Below, one piece after another: positions 35,038 through 44,372 of a stretch of 61,307 bases of DNA. How positions within the stretch are numbered: position 1 is the first letter of the stretch; every line of letters starts with the position of its first letter. The position numbers were made by a program, and so were the translations under genes. Source of the DNA: Lacticaseibacillus hegangensis (lineage in GTDB: Bacteria > Bacillota > Bacilli > Lactobacillales > Lactobacillaceae); the NCBI RefSeq assembly GCF_003946465.1, contig NZ_RHOL01000015.1, positions 1 to 61,307 of the forward strand. Reading direction: 5' to 3'. The notes under the pieces were generated by a model that was not told the DNA's origin, did not search any database, and was given only the letters and a program-made list of their open reading frames with translations.

Positions 35038-35165
35038 CGTTATCAACTCCTATTGCATCAATTATGCACCTTTTGCCGCGCGATAAAAATATCTTAAGCA
35101 AGGGTCATTGCGCGTCCGCCGCGTGCCAATTCGTTAAAATAGAGAAAAAGGAAGGAAGTGGCGCA

Positions 35166-37511
35166 ATGGCTTTTGAGCAAACACCCCTCACCGGGTTGAC
35201 CAGCCAGCAAGTGAACAAAAAAATGGCCGCCGGCGAGCACAACACGAAACCCGTCAGCTTGACTCGCTCGCCCAGCGCCATTATCAAAAGCAACACGCTG
35301 ACGCTGTTCAACTTCGTCAACTTGGCCCTGGGTGTGCTGATTGCCACCACTGGCAGCTACGCCAACCTGCTCTTTTTGTTTGTGGCGATCATCAACACCG
35401 CCATCGGCACCTTCCAGGAGCTGCGCGCCAAGCGGCAGCTCGACAAAATGACGATTCTGGCTGAAACCCCGGCACAGGTCATGCGCGATGGGCAACTGAC
35501 CGCGGTGCCGCAAGAGAAAATTGTCCTGGGCGACCTGATTCAGCTGCACCGCGGCGACCAGATCCCCGTCGACGGCGTCGTGCGGCAAACCGCCGGCGCC
35601 GAGGTCGATGAAAGTCCCTTGACCGGCGAGGCCAACGCAATCGATAAACATCCCGGCGACGCCTTGATGTCCGGCAGCTTCATCGTTGCCGGCCAGCTAT
35701 TGATGCAGGCCACTGCAGTCGGCGCCGATACTTTTGCCGCTAAGATCACCGATTCGGCCAAGGCCGCGCGCCATCCCCAAAGCCAGCTGCTCGCCACCAT
35801 CAACCGCATCATCCAGATTCTGACCTACGTGCTGATTCCGCTGGGCGCCGTGTATTTCACCGTCGCTATGATCCGCCGCGGCAATTACAACCGGGCGATC
35901 CTGTCCACCGCCGCGGCGATGATCGGCATGATTCCCGAGGGCCTGGTGCTGCTGACGAATGTGGCACTAGCGGTTTCGGCGATGAACCTGGGCCGCAAGC
36001 GCGTGCTGGTCAGTGCCCTGCCCGCCATTGAGGCGCTGGCCCGCGTCGACGTCTTGTGTCTGGACAAAACCGGTACCATCACGTCCGGCCAGTTGCGCGT
36101 GGCTGGAGTTTACCCCGAGCGGGGTGAAACCGAGGACACCGTCACTCAGGCGGGCACGGCCGTGACTTACGCGCTGAACGACGACAACGAAACGGCGCTG
36201 GCCATTAAACAAGCCTGGCCGCAAACACCCAGCGTGACCACCGTCAGCACGGTGCCGTTTTCCTCGTCGCGTAAATGGTCCGGGGCCACTTTTGCTGATG
36301 GGCGCAGCCTGCTGATGGGCGCGCCAGAATTTATTTTTGGCGCCAGCTTGCCCCAGGCCAGCCGAGACCGGATCAAACGCGCGACCCAAGCGGGCTTTCG
36401 AGTCCTGGCCGTGGCCAGTACCGACCACGGCCTGACCGCGCCACTGCAAGCGGTGCAGCTGCTGGGCTTTATCACCATCGCCGATGAGGTCCGCCCTGCA
36501 GCTGCCGAAACCCTGGCCTTTTTTGGGACGCAGGATGTGACCCTGAAGGTGATCTCAGGCGATAATCCACTGACTGTGGCCAATGTCGCCCAGCAGGCAG
36601 CGCTGCCGCATGCCGACCAGGCCATCGACATGAGCACCGTGGCCGATGACGCCGACTTTAACGCCTTGGCCGAGCGCTACACCGTCTTTGGCCGCGTCAC
36701 CCCGCCACAGAAGAAGCAACTGATTGCGGCACTTCAACAAAATGGCCACACGGTCGCGATGACCGGCGACGGCGTCAATGACGTCCCGGCGCTGCGCCAG
36801 TCCGACTGTGCGATTGCGATGGCGAGCGGCGCCGAGGCCGCCAAGTCGATTGCCGACTTCACGCTGCTGGATTCGAACTTTGACGCGATGACTGGGGTAC
36901 TGAATGAAGGCCGCCGCGTCATCAACAACATTGAGCGTGTGGCGTCGATGTACCTGATTAAAACGATTTTTTCGGTCATCCTCACCGCGATTTTTGTCTT
37001 CCTGCCGCTGGATTACCCCATCACGCCGATCAATCTGACGCCGGTGTCAGCGATCTGCGTGGCCATTCCGTCGTTCTTCCTGACGCTTGAGCCCAACTTC
37101 ACCCGCGTTACCGGCCGCTTCCTGCAAAAGGTCATGACCATCGCTGCCCCCGCCGCCTTGGCCATCGTGATTTACACGCTGCTGCTGACGCGGTTCGAGT
37201 ATGTGTTCAACTGGTCGTTTGCCCTGACCTCGACACTGGTCGTCTTCATGATCGGCGTCATCGAATACCACGTGGTGCTGCTGGTCGCACGGCCGTTCAA
37301 CCGGTACAAGGCCGCCATGGTCCTGCTGGTGGCCATCATGTTCTTCCTGACCTTCTTTGTGGTCAATCGCGTATTCGCGCTGGCGAACCTGTGGGACTGG
37401 GGCCGGGCGCTGTTTTACCTGCCACTGCTGGCGTCCAGCGTGCCGGTCTACCTGCTGCTTCAAGAATTTCTGGGGCGGCGCATCCTGTCCAAAATCAACT
37501 GGCGCTTCTAG
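35166..37511 (+). CDS. P-type cation ATPase, CtpE-like
   Basis: 781 residues. Actuator motif is PLTGEAN (TGE), TM4 carries IPEGLVLLTNVALAV, the phosphorylated aspartate is Asp300 in CLDKTGTIT, and the hinge is TGDGVNDVPALRQSD. Ten membrane segments can be placed (two, two and six). There is no N-terminal heavy-metal domain. Length and the PEGLVLLT segment fit the CtpE-like group, reported as Ca2+ uptake ATPases, better than the larger SERCA or MgtA types; the ion remains uncertain. ATG 35166 follows AAGGAAG. Monocistronic with a strong hairpin after the stop. Confidence 0.88.
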   Translation: MAFEQTPLTGLTSQQVNKKMAAGEHNTKPVSLTRSPSAIIKSNTLTLFNFVNLALGVLIATTGSYANLLFLFVAIINTAIGTFQELRAKRQLDKMTILAETPAQVMRDGQLTAVPQEKIVLGDLIQLHRGDQIPVDGVVRQTAGAEVDESPLTGEANAIDKHPGDALMSGSFIVAGQLLMQATAVGADTFAAKITDSAKAARHPQSQLLATINRIIQILTYVLIPLGAVYFTVAMIRRGNYNRAILSTAAAMIGMIPEGLVLLTNVALAVSAMNLGRKRVLVSALPAIEALARVDVLCLDKTGTITSGQLRVAGVYPERGETEDTVTQAGTAVTYALNDDNETALAIKQAWPQTPSVTTVSTVPFSSSRKWSGATFADGRSLLMGAPEFIFGASLPQASRDRIKRATQAGFRVLAVASTDHGLTAPLQAVQLLGFITIADEVRPAAAETLAFFGTQDVTLKVISGDNPLTVANVAQQAALPHADQAIDMSTVADDADFNALAERYTVFGRVTPPQKKQLIAALQQNGHTVAMTGDGVNDVPALRQSDCAIAMASGAEAAKSIADFTLLDSNFDAMTGVLNEGRRVINNIERVASMYLIKTIFSVILTAIFVFLPLDYPITPINLTPVSAICVAIPSFFLTLEPNFTRVTGRFLQKVMTIAAPAALAIVIYTLLLTRFEYVFNWSFALTSTLVVFMIGVIEYHVVLLVARPFNRYKAAMVLLVAIMFFLTFFVVNRVFALANLWDWGRALFYLPLLASSVPVYLLLQEFLGRRILSKINWRF

Positions 37512-37517
37512 CACGCG

Positions 37518-37547
37518 AAAGGCCGGTGCAAAATTGCACCGGCCTTT
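37518..37547. terminator. Convergent terminator hairpin
   Basis: AAAGGCCGGTGCAA/TTGCACCGGCCTTT, perfect 14-base arms between the P-type ATPase and usp genes; T3 only, so of moderate strength. Confidence 0.75.
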
Positions 37548-37554
37548 AGTGTAT

Positions 37555-38004
37555 CTAAGCGTTGGGATTTGCCACAATCAGCACGTCGCACGGCGCATTT
37601 TCAGTGACGAAGCTGGCCACCGACCCGATAAACATGCGCGACGTCAGCCGCTTGCTGGAGCGGCCGAGGATGATCAAACTGCTGTCATAATCCTTGGGCG
37701 CGTCAAGTGCGACCACGGTGCGCGGATTGCCGAAGCGCAGGTGGGTGCGCACTTCAATGCCCCGCGCCCGCAGCGGCTTGGCCTGCTCTTCCAGCTCGAT
37801 TTCCGCCCGCGTTTCGGCGTTGTACAAAATCGTGCCGTCCACGTCCGGTTGCTGGGCAAAGCCGACCTGATAGCTGCGGGTATCGATCACGTACAGCAGG
37901 TCGATGCTGGCGTCGTCCATCTCGGTGATCGCCACCGCCTTTTCCAGCGCCGCAACGCCGGCGGCAGAGCCATCAAACGCCACTAAGATCCGGTCTTTTG
38001 TCAT
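37555..38004 (-). CDS. Universal stress protein with degenerate ATP motif
   Basis: 149-residue Usp domain: ILVAFDGSAAGVAALEKAV at the N-terminus, the central HLRFGNPRTVV, and CDVLIV at the end. The G-2X-G-9X-G-S nucleotide signature reads GRSSKRLTSRMFIGS: the second glycine is serine, so ATP binding may be altered compared with the Usp at 4335. Chosen ATG 38004 has GGGAG upstream; the longer frame to 38076 lacks a site. Monocistronic, convergent with the P-type ATPase gene. Confidence 0.88.
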   Translation of the reverse strand: MTKDRILVAFDGSAAGVAALEKAVAITEMDDASIDLLYVIDTRSYQVGFAQQPDVDGTILYNAETRAEIELEEQAKPLRARGIEVRTHLRFGNPRTVVALDAPKDYDSSLIILGRSSKRLTSRMFIGSVASFVTENAPCDVLIVANPNA

Positions 38005-38090
38005 CTCGACCACTCCCTTCCCCTTATTTGTACCATATCCAGGCGAAATGGCGGGAACAATAGGGGCCGGCGTCACATTAATTTTGGCCG

Positions 38091-38124
38091 CAAAAAGCCG
38101 CCGCCTGGAGTCCAGGCAGCGGCG
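38091..38124 (-). terminator. Terminator of the 115-aa gene
   Basis: On the minus strand a 12-13-base GC-rich stem (38112-38123 with 38097-38109) with a tiny loop, then T5. Confidence 0.85.
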
Positions 38125-38130
38125 CGCCGT

Positions 38131-38478
38131 TTAAAAGTAGCGGCTGTGGTTGAAAAAGTTGAGCTTGGCGACGACGGTGTTGGCGTCGGTGTACGGCTGC
38201 GGCACCACGAACAGGCCCAAGGCGTCCAGGTGCTTGTGCACGTTGTTGGTCACCGCGGTCTCCAGCTCTGCGGGATCCAGGTGCGGCGCGGTTTTGGCCG
38301 CGATGGTCATCAGCTCGTCCAAGTCGATGGTGATGGTGTCGACGAAATGGTCATTCAACTGAGCGTAAAGGGCTGCGACCTGCGCGTCCACATAATCGGT
38401 GACGGCCTTGAACAAATCGGCGTTTTTTGCCTTCAGGTTGTAGTAACGAGTCACTAGTTGGTTGTTATCAATTGTCAT
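38131..38478 (-). CDS. Hypothetical protein, 115 aa
   Basis: 115-residue, mostly helical and acidic protein (MTIDNNQLVTRYYNLKAKN, then ITIDLDELMTIAAKTAPHLDPAELETAVTNNVHKHLDALG), ending in aromatic NFFNHSRYF. No membrane segment or catalytic motif. ATG 38478 is preceded by GGAGGCAATTC. I do not recognise the family. It is monocistronic with a terminator. Confidence 0.65.
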   Translation of the reverse strand: MTIDNNQLVTRYYNLKAKNADLFKAVTDYVDAQVAALYAQLNDHFVDTITIDLDELMTIAAKTAPHLDPAELETAVTNNVHKHLDALGLFVVPQPYTDANTVVAKLNFFNHSRYF

Positions 38479-38572
38479 GAATTGCCTCCGGATATTGTTT
38501 GTTTAAGTGTACCAAACTTTTTCCGGGTCTGCCGGATTCTTCCGGCCTGCCCCCACCAATTCGTGAGCTGCC

Positions 38573-39067
38573 TCAAATCACACCGCTTGCTTCCAGTCTG
38601 GCCACCTCGTCCAGCAGCGGTCGAACCACGCCCATGCCCCCGGCTGGCGGCTTGGCCTTGAGCTTGCGTTTTTGCGAGTAGTACGGCAGCTTGATCCGCA
38701 GCGGCATGCTGGCCGGATCCATTTCGCCGTCAAAGTAAAAGAGCTGCGGCTGCGTGCGGCAGCTGCGAAACGTGTGCTGGCGCAGCGCCTGCAAATCGAT
38801 TTGCTCAGGCGGCAGCAGACCCGTCCCAAACACGATCAGCTGATGCGGCAGCGCCAACTGGTACTGCTGATAGAAGGGCCGAAAGCCGGTCACGCCGCCG
38901 CGCTTGGTGGCGTGCGCGCCATAAATCACCAGGCGCGTGTGGATCAAGTCGTCTGGCGTGACAAACGCCACATCTAACACTTCACAATGCAGCACCCGCG
39001 CGATCCACAGCGCGTAACCCTGTGTGAATCCTGTCTGCGATGAATAGATAACGACAGTTTGGCCCAT
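38573..39067 (-). CDS. Flavodoxin-domain protein (HemG/Flavodoxin_5-like)
   Basis: 164 residues starting with the FMN phosphate-binding loop VVIYSSQTGFTQGYALWIA, then LVIYGAHATKRGGVTGF and FYFDGEMDPASMPLRIKLPYYSQKR. The pattern 'IYxSxTGxTxxxA' with the FxGxMD-like segment resembles flavodoxin-domain proteins annotated as HemG-like protoporphyrinogen oxidases. Lactobacilli generally do not make haem, so a different redox role is likely. ATG 39067 has AAGGAGG upstream. It is divergent from tpx. Confidence 0.75.
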   Translation of the reverse strand: MGQTVVIYSSQTGFTQGYALWIARVLHCEVLDVAFVTPDDLIHTRLVIYGAHATKRGGVTGFRPFYQQYQLALPHQLIVFGTGLLPPEQIDLQALRQHTFRSCRTQPQLFYFDGEMDPASMPLRIKLPYYSQKRKLKAKPPAGGMGVVRPLLDEVARLEASGVI

Positions 39068-39205
39068 GATGCCCCCTCCTTATCAGATTACCCACTGGTA
39101 CAGGATAATTGTAGCAAGACGCCTTGCCCAGCGGCCAGTGGCAAGGCCTGCCAAACCGCGAGGGATATGCTACACTGAACGTAGATTGCAAAAGGAGGCT
39201 ACATC

Positions 39206-39706
39206 ATGCAAATCACTCGTCATGGCGAAGCGCAAGAGACTAACGGCCAGCCGCCATTGATTGGCCACGAACTGCCTGCATTTAACGTGACCACTGCCGA
39301 CCAGACGCCGTTTGACCAGTCCCACCTAAAGGGTCGCTACAGCCTGATCTCGGTGGTGCCAGACATTGACACGCGCGTCTGCAGCATTTCCACCAAAAAC
39401 TTTAACCAAGCCGCCGACCGGTTCGACGGGATCAACTTTTACACCATCTCCACCAACACCTTGGACCAGCAAAAACACTGGTGCGCCAATGAAGGTGTGA
39501 AAAATATGCACCTGTTGTCCGACGCCGATGCCAGCTTCGGCAAGGCGATGGGGCTTTACCTGGCGGCCAACAACACGGACGCCCGTAGCGTCTGGATCAC
39601 CGATCCGGAGGGCAAAATCGTCTACCGTGAGCTGATCACCGAACAAACCAATGAACCCGATTACGACAGTGCTTTGGCTTACCTGGAAACTCACGCCAAG
39701 CACTAA
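39206..39706 (+). CDS. tpx: Thiol peroxidase
   Basis: 166-residue atypical two-cysteine peroxiredoxin reducing hydrogen and alkyl peroxides with thioredoxin. The peroxidatic cysteine is Cys59 in DIDTRVCSIST and the resolving cysteine is Cys93 in HWCANEGV; VPDIDTRVC replaces the common VPSIDTPVC. The C-terminus SVWITDPEGKIVYRELITE is typical of Tpx. ATG 39206 follows AAAAGGAGG, with TACACT at 39171-39176 as a likely -10. A perfect GCCTTGCC-N11-GGCAAGGC inverted repeat (39121-39147) overlaps the expected -35 region and could be an operator. Confidence 0.94.
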   Translation: MQITRHGEAQETNGQPPLIGHELPAFNVTTADQTPFDQSHLKGRYSLISVVPDIDTRVCSISTKNFNQAADRFDGINFYTISTNTLDQQKHWCANEGVKNMHLLSDADASFGKAMGLYLAANNTDARSVWITDPEGKIVYRELITEQTNEPDYDSALAYLETHAKH

Positions 39707-39713
39707 ACCATCC

Positions 39714-39753
39714 AAAAAAGCTGCTGTGCAAATGTTTTGCACAGCAGCTTTTT
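39714..39753. terminator. Bidirectional terminator of tpx and metallophosphoesterase
   Basis: AAAAAGCTGCTGTGCAAA and its exact complement, three-base loop, A/T runs on both sides. Confidence 0.9.
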
Positions 39754-41245
39754 ATATCCCCTGTAACGCGCTCAACTGCGCGACCATGCGATCAACCGCC
39801 GGCTGAGTGGCCGCTCGGTCCTTCAACAGGTAGCGCGCCTGGGCCACGAGCAAACGACTTGCCGGCGCCTCATCCTGGCTGTGGGCCGCGATGGCCGCTT
39901 CCAGATTGCTGCGGTCAACGCGCGGAAACACGCCGACCAACAGCCGCTGCGCCTCGTCGACTAAGGCGGCGAGCGCCGCATCACTGAACCGGATCATCTG
40001 CGGCATCACCGCCGCCACGCGTGCCTGGACAAACTGGCGGGTCAGCCGGGCCTCAACCGCCGCGTCCGCCGCCTGTCCATGAAGCAGGTTGTCACTCAGC
40101 CGGCTCAGCGTCTCGATGGCGTCATCGCGCCGCGCAAAGTAGGCGTGGTAAGGCTTGAGATCAAGTGGCGGGCAAAGTGCCCGTCGCGGCCGGGCGCTGC
40201 CGATCAGCTCGGCCACCTGGGCCTGCACCTGCGGGCCAAAGAGTTGTGCCGCCGGCGCGTCAGGCGTCGCATCGGTGCGCGGATCATCAAAGGTGGCCGT
40301 CGCATAATTGCGGTGAAGCAGCTGCAGCGCCCGTGCGGCCGCCATTGGGTCGCGTTTTTCAATGCTGGGCAACGCCGCCGCCAGCGTCGTGGTGTTCAGG
40401 TTCAGGTCGTACTGCGGCAGCGGCCGATTAATGGCCAGGTCCCAGGCCGCAAACTTCATCGTCCGGGCGCTGAAGGTGCAGTAATACGCCAGCCCCGCGC
40501 CATCGTAGCCGTTCTCGCTGAGGGCAAAGGCCGGCAAGTCGATGCACGTGCCAAAATCGCGCGGGATGGCCTCGGCCACGCCAAAGCCGTTGTGAATGTG
40601 CCCGGATAAAATGAAGGTGTTCGGGTGCCGGCGCAGCACATCCTTAACGACGGCGTCCTGAATGCCAAAGCCGCCGCCAAAATTACTGCGCCAGTGCGTA
40701 TCGCGCAGCGGCTGATGAACCAGCACCAGATTCTTTTGGCCACCGTCCTCGCCGGCCTGCAGCTCCGCATCAAGCCAGGCCACCTGCTGGGCCGAGATGT
40801 AGGCGCCGTCCTTCAGCCCTTTTTCCGAGTTCATGACGATGAAGTGGTAATCGCCCAGGTCCACCGTGAAGTAAGGCTGCCAGGGCGTTGCGCCAGGCAC
40901 GCGGCTCAGGTAGTGGGCCTGATACTCGGGCATCGTGACCGTGCGAAAGTATTGCGGATCGCTTTCCTGATCGTTGTCGAAGTCCAGCTCATGCGGCCCG
41001 CGCACATCGTGATTGCCCAGGCAGACGATCAGCTGGTCGGCCGGCACCTTTTCCAAAGAGGACCAGGCGTCCTGAAACTGCGCTGGGTCGCCCCAGTCCG
41101 TGACATCGCCCGCGATCACCACGGCCGCGTGCGGGTCGAGGCGGTGCATGTTGACCAGCGCATGGTGGAAGGCCGCCGTGGTGTGGCGAGTACTCCCCAG
41201 ATGCAGATCAGATAAGATGAAAAGATGCAGACTGCCCAGATCCAT
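39752..41245 (-). CDS. Calcineurin-like metallophosphoesterase, 497 aa
   Basis: The N-terminal 260 residues form a metallophosphatase: SDLHLGS (motif I), AGDVTDWGD (II), LGNHDVRG (III), LVHQPL (IV) and SGHIHNG (V), supplying all di-metal ligands. The C-terminal 220 residues are helical, rich in Ala/Arg/Gln, without a recognised domain. There is no signal peptide, so it is cytoplasmic. Substrate unknown (cyclic nucleotides, nucleotides or phosphoproteins in relatives). ATG 41245 has AAAGGAG ten bases upstream. Monocistronic. Confidence 0.88.
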   Translation of the reverse strand: MDLGSLHLFILSDLHLGSTRHTTAAFHHALVNMHRLDPHAAVVIAGDVTDWGDPAQFQDAWSSLEKVPADQLIVCLGNHDVRGPHELDFDNDQESDPQYFRTVTMPEYQAHYLSRVPGATPWQPYFTVDLGDYHFIVMNSEKGLKDGAYISAQQVAWLDAELQAGEDGGQKNLVLVHQPLRDTHWRSNFGGGFGIQDAVVKDVLRRHPNTFILSGHIHNGFGVAEAIPRDFGTCIDLPAFALSENGYDGAGLAYYCTFSARTMKFAAWDLAINRPLPQYDLNLNTTTLAAALPSIEKRDPMAAARALQLLHRNYATATFDDPRTDATPDAPAAQLFGPQVQAQVAELIGSARPRRALCPPLDLKPYHAYFARRDDAIETLSRLSDNLLHGQAADAAVEARLTRQFVQARVAAVMPQMIRFSDAALAALVDEAQRLLVGVFPRVDRSNLEAAIAAHSQDEAPASRLLVAQARYLLKDRAATQPAVDRMVAQLSALQGI

Positions 41246-41385
41246 CGGCGCAACACTCCTTTCTCGTGTTCACTGGCAATTGTTGACGAATCGCCAACTG
41301 GCCACATAAGTTTGTTAATGTCTAGGGTACACCCAAGGCCGGCATTGTGAAAGCCCATTCAAGAGGCAACTGACGATCACCGGAT

Positions 41386-41417
41386 AAAAAAGACGCCCTC
41401 AGTTGCCTGAGTGCGCC
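41386..41417 (-). terminator. Terminator of malolactic operon
   Basis: On the minus strand GGCGCACTCAG/CTGAGGGCGTC stem (two interruptions), TTGC-like loop, then T6. It follows the AEC permease gene. Confidence 0.75.
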
Positions 41418-41447
41418 TTCGTTGAACGATTTAGTTGAATGTGCCAC

Positions 41448-42434
41448 TTACATCCCCTGGATCAGCAGCATGATGATCGGCACCACGATGACGAACAGCA
41501 CCGTCGACAGTGTGACCACGTTGGTCGCGTATTCGACGTCGCCGTGCCCTTCCGTGGCCAAAATTGGCAGCACGGCAAGGCCAGGTGCGGAAGCCTGAAC
41601 AATCAGCGTCTTCGCTTCAAGGCTTGGTACATGGAAGCCGGCCCTCAGCCCAATGGTGATCAGCGCGAAAATCAGCAGCGGTGCGACCACGAAGCGGCCG
41701 AGCAGTGCAACGACCGAGTCGCGGTCGAACTTGATGGTCTTGAACCCAGCCTTGGCCAGGATGATCCCGATGTAAATCAGAGACAGCGGGGTCACGAGGC
41801 TGCCGACATACGTCATCGCGTTGACGACGAAGCTCAGCCAGCCCACATTCACGAACGGAATGTTGAGCAGCAGGAAGACCAGCGCGACCAGGAAGCCAAC
41901 CAAAGGTGCTGGCAGCAGCTTTTTCCAGTTGAAGCTGGCCTTGGTGCCGACCTCGCCGTTGATCTTGGTCGGGTCGTCCCAGCTCATCAAAAACGCGCCA
42001 AGCGTCCAGGTGGACACCGTGTTGACCACGTAGTACATCAGGAAGTACGCAGTCGCCTTGTCACCGAACAGCGCCATGTTGAGCGGCAGACCGATGAAAA
42101 TGGTGTTGGCGTTGACGAACATGTTGATGAACGTCCCGCGCCGGCCCGGGCGCACCTTGAGCAGCTTGACCAGAATGAAGGCCACGATGTAGCCCAGCGC
42201 GACGGCGCCAAAGCCGTACACCAGCCCTGAGGACAGGCTGATAAGCTTGCTGCGGGTCAGCCGCTGCAGGACCTGGATGAAGATAGACGCCGGCAGCGCG
42301 ACCTTCATCAGCAGGTTAGAGATGGTCTGGCCGAATTTTTCATCAAACCAGCCGTTGTGCTGGAGAATGTAGCCCAGCGCGATCATCAAAACAATGGTTA
42401 AAACACTTTCGATACTCGTGTATAAGGCAGTCAC
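41448..42434 (-). CDS. mleP: AEC family transporter, probable malate permease
   Basis: 328 residues with ten membrane segments of the auxin-efflux-carrier fold; GYILQHNGWF, NANTIFIGLPLNMALFG and the C-terminal ASAPGLAVLPILA are family segments with the mid-membrane crossover prolines. GTG 42434 has GGAGG seven bases upstream and lies two bases after the mleS stop, so the genes are one operon. In the lactic acid bacteria where it is known, this partner of malolactic enzyme imports malate and exports lactate. A paralogue lies at 49621. Confidence 0.9.
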   Translation of the reverse strand: MTALYTSIESVLTIVLMIALGYILQHNGWFDEKFGQTISNLLMKVALPASIFIQVLQRLTRSKLISLSSGLVYGFGAVALGYIVAFILVKLLKVRPGRRGTFINMFVNANTIFIGLPLNMALFGDKATAYFLMYYVVNTVSTWTLGAFLMSWDDPTKINGEVGTKASFNWKKLLPAPLVGFLVALVFLLLNIPFVNVGWLSFVVNAMTYVGSLVTPLSLIYIGIILAKAGFKTIKFDRDSVVALLGRFVVAPLLIFALITIGLRAGFHVPSLEAKTLIVQASAPGLAVLPILATEGHGDVEYATNVVTLSTVLFVIVVPIIMLLIQGM

Positions 42435-42436
42435 AA

Positions 42437-44095
42437 TTAGTCCTCCACTTCTACATCGGTGAGGTCGCGGTATTCAGGGGTCCACTGCATGTCAGCGACC
42501 GCCTGTTTGACGTCAGGGATTGGTTCTTCGTTCAAGCCATCTTTGACCGCCTGAGTCGCCACTGCGATTGCGACCGTCTTGCTGAACTGATCCAGCTTGG
42601 AAACTGGCGGCAGCACGGCAGCGCCGGCCTTGTCAGGGTCGACCAGACCACCCAGGCTGTGGGCAGCGGCAGAGATCATCGCGTCAGACAGCAGCTTGCT
42701 GGTTGCGGCGATCGTGCCCAGACCAAGGCCTGGGTATACCAGGGCGTTGTTGGCCTGGCCGATGGCATAAGTGACGCCGTTGTACACGACGTCAGCAGCC
42801 GGGATCCCGGTGGCAACTAAGGCGCGGCCGTCGGTCCACTTGATCAGATCCTCGGCTTTGGCCTCGGCCAGCTTGGTCGGGTTGGACAGTGGGAAGATGA
42901 TCGGCCGGTCGGTGTGCGCGGCCATTTCGGCAACGATTGGCTGGGTGAAGCTGCCAGGCTGCGTGGAGGTGCCGACCAAAACGGTCGGGTGCACGGCCTT
43001 AACGGCAGCTTCCAGCGTCGTCAGGTCATCAGCGTTCGCAAATTCACTGCGGCTGCGAGCAAATGGCTTCTGCGCCGGGGTCAGCGTCTCGTCATCGTCA
43101 AAGAGCAGACCCTGCTTGTCGACCAAGTAGAAGTGCTTCTTGGCCTCGGCCGGCGCCATGCCCTGCTGCAGGAACTCGTCGTACACGCGCTGAGTGATGC
43201 CGGCGCCGGCAGTGCCGGCCCCAAAGCTCATGTACACCTGGTCGGTCAGCTTTTGCTTGGAGATGTTCATGGCCCCAAACAGCCCGGCCAGCACGATGAT
43301 CCCGGTACCTTGAATGTCGTCGTTAAAGGTCGTGATTTGGTCCTTGTACTGATTGAGAATGTCGGCGGCGTTAGCGCGGCCGAAGTCTTCAAAGTGCAGG
43401 TACAGGTGTGGGAACAGCTTCTCGGCCGTCGCCACGAACTTGTCAACGAAGGCGTGATAGTGTTCGCCGTAAACACGCTCGTGCCGTACGCCGACGTAAA
43501 GGTCGTCATCCAGCAGTTCTTTGCGGGTAGTCCCGGCGTCCAGGACAACCGGCAGCACCTGACTTGGGTCGATGCCAGCAGCGCCGGTGTACACCATCAG
43601 CTTGCCGACCGCGATGTCGACGCCCTGCGTGCCCCAGTCGCCGATGCCCAGGATGCCTTCGCCGTCAGTCACGACGATCAGGCGAATGTCGCGGCCGTTG
43701 GCGCTGTGGCGCAACGCGGCTTCCATGTCATCCTGCGCGTCAATGCTCAGGTAGGTCGCGTTCTGCGGCTCAACGAAAATTGCGGAGTAGTTTTCAATGA
43801 AGTCGGCGATGGTTGGGTCGTAAACGATCGGCATGAATTCCACAATGTGCTCGGAGAACAGCTTGTAGAACAGCACATGGTTGACGTTGAACAGCTGCAT
43901 CAAAAACTGGCGCTTGGCGAAATCGGTCGGCTTGCTTTGAAGCTGGGCATAGGCCTGGGTCACCTGCTGATCCAAGGTTTGGATAGCACTTGGCAGCAGC
44001 CCGTTCAGACCGTACTTGGCGCGCTCCTCAGCGGTAAAAGCGGTGCCCTTGTTTAAAAATGGATCGTGAAGTAATTGCTCTGGTGTGTATTTCAT
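42437..44095 (-). CDS. mleS: Malolactic enzyme
   Basis: 552-residue NAD- and Mn-dependent enzyme converting L-malate to L-lactate and CO2. The N-terminal [15 protein letters not shown] and [12 protein letters not shown], the [18 protein letters not shown] loop, HFEDFGR (metal ligands), FNDDIQGTG, the NAD-binding [10 protein letters not shown], and [15 protein letters not shown] all match MleS rather than ordinary malic enzyme. About 10 residues longer at the C-terminus than the type protein as I recall it. ATG 44095 with AGGAGG upstream. It heads the mleS-mleP operon, divergent from its LysR regulator. Confidence 0.95.
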   Translation of the reverse strand: MKYTPEQLLHDPFLNKGTAFTAEERAKYGLNGLLPSAIQTLDQQVTQAYAQLQSKPTDFAKRQFLMQLFNVNHVLFYKLFSEHIVEFMPIVYDPTIADFIENYSAIFVEPQNATYLSIDAQDDMEAALRHSANGRDIRLIVVTDGEGILGIGDWGTQGVDIAVGKLMVYTGAAGIDPSQVLPVVLDAGTTRKELLDDDLYVGVRHERVYGEHYHAFVDKFVATAEKLFPHLYLHFEDFGRANAADILNQYKDQITTFNDDIQGTGIIVLAGLFGAMNISKQKLTDQVYMSFGAGTAGAGITQRVYDEFLQQGMAPAEAKKHFYLVDKQGLLFDDDETLTPAQKPFARSRSEFANADDLTTLEAAVKAVHPTVLVGTSTQPGSFTQPIVAEMAAHTDRPIIFPLSNPTKLAEAKAEDLIKWTDGRALVATGIPAADVVYNGVTYAIGQANNALVYPGLGLGTIAATSKLLSDAMISAAAHSLGGLVDPDKAGAAVLPPVSKLDQFSKTVAIAVATQAVKDGLNEEPIPDVKQAVADMQWTPEYRDLTDVEVED

Positions 44096-44177
44096 GTGAT
44101 GTGTCCTCCTATTTGATTACAGGAGTCACTTTACGCGGCGGACAAAAATATAGTCAAACGCGGCCAGTTTAATACGA

Positions 44178-44266
44178 TTCATTTATATGAACGGGCGGAC
44201 TGCCGATTTGCTAGCGGTCGGAGTGCGCGTCATTTTCACGCCGCAAAATTAATTTAATAATTAATT
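44178..44266. promoter_or_regulatory. Inverted repeats in mleS-mleR intergenic region, possible LysR sites
   Basis: TTCAT-TTAT-ATGAA at 44178-44191 and AATTAAT-N6-ATTAATT at 44247-44266, both dyads in the 277-base divergent region, are candidates for MleR binding. TTGACT on the minus strand (44152-44157) lies near the mleS start side. The rest of the gap shows nothing recognisable. Confidence 0.45.
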
Positions 44267-44372
44267 GCCGCTTACGTACGCACGGCACCATGTCATCCTC
44301 TTTTCACTGAATTTTCATCCCGTTCAGGGGCTTTTGTGTTAATCTTTCTTTATATGAGCAAGGGGGAAAAAC

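Noticed and set aside
42914-44056. 380-codon frame antisense to mleS
   Set aside because: Shadow of a recognisable enzyme gene, without ribosome binding site.
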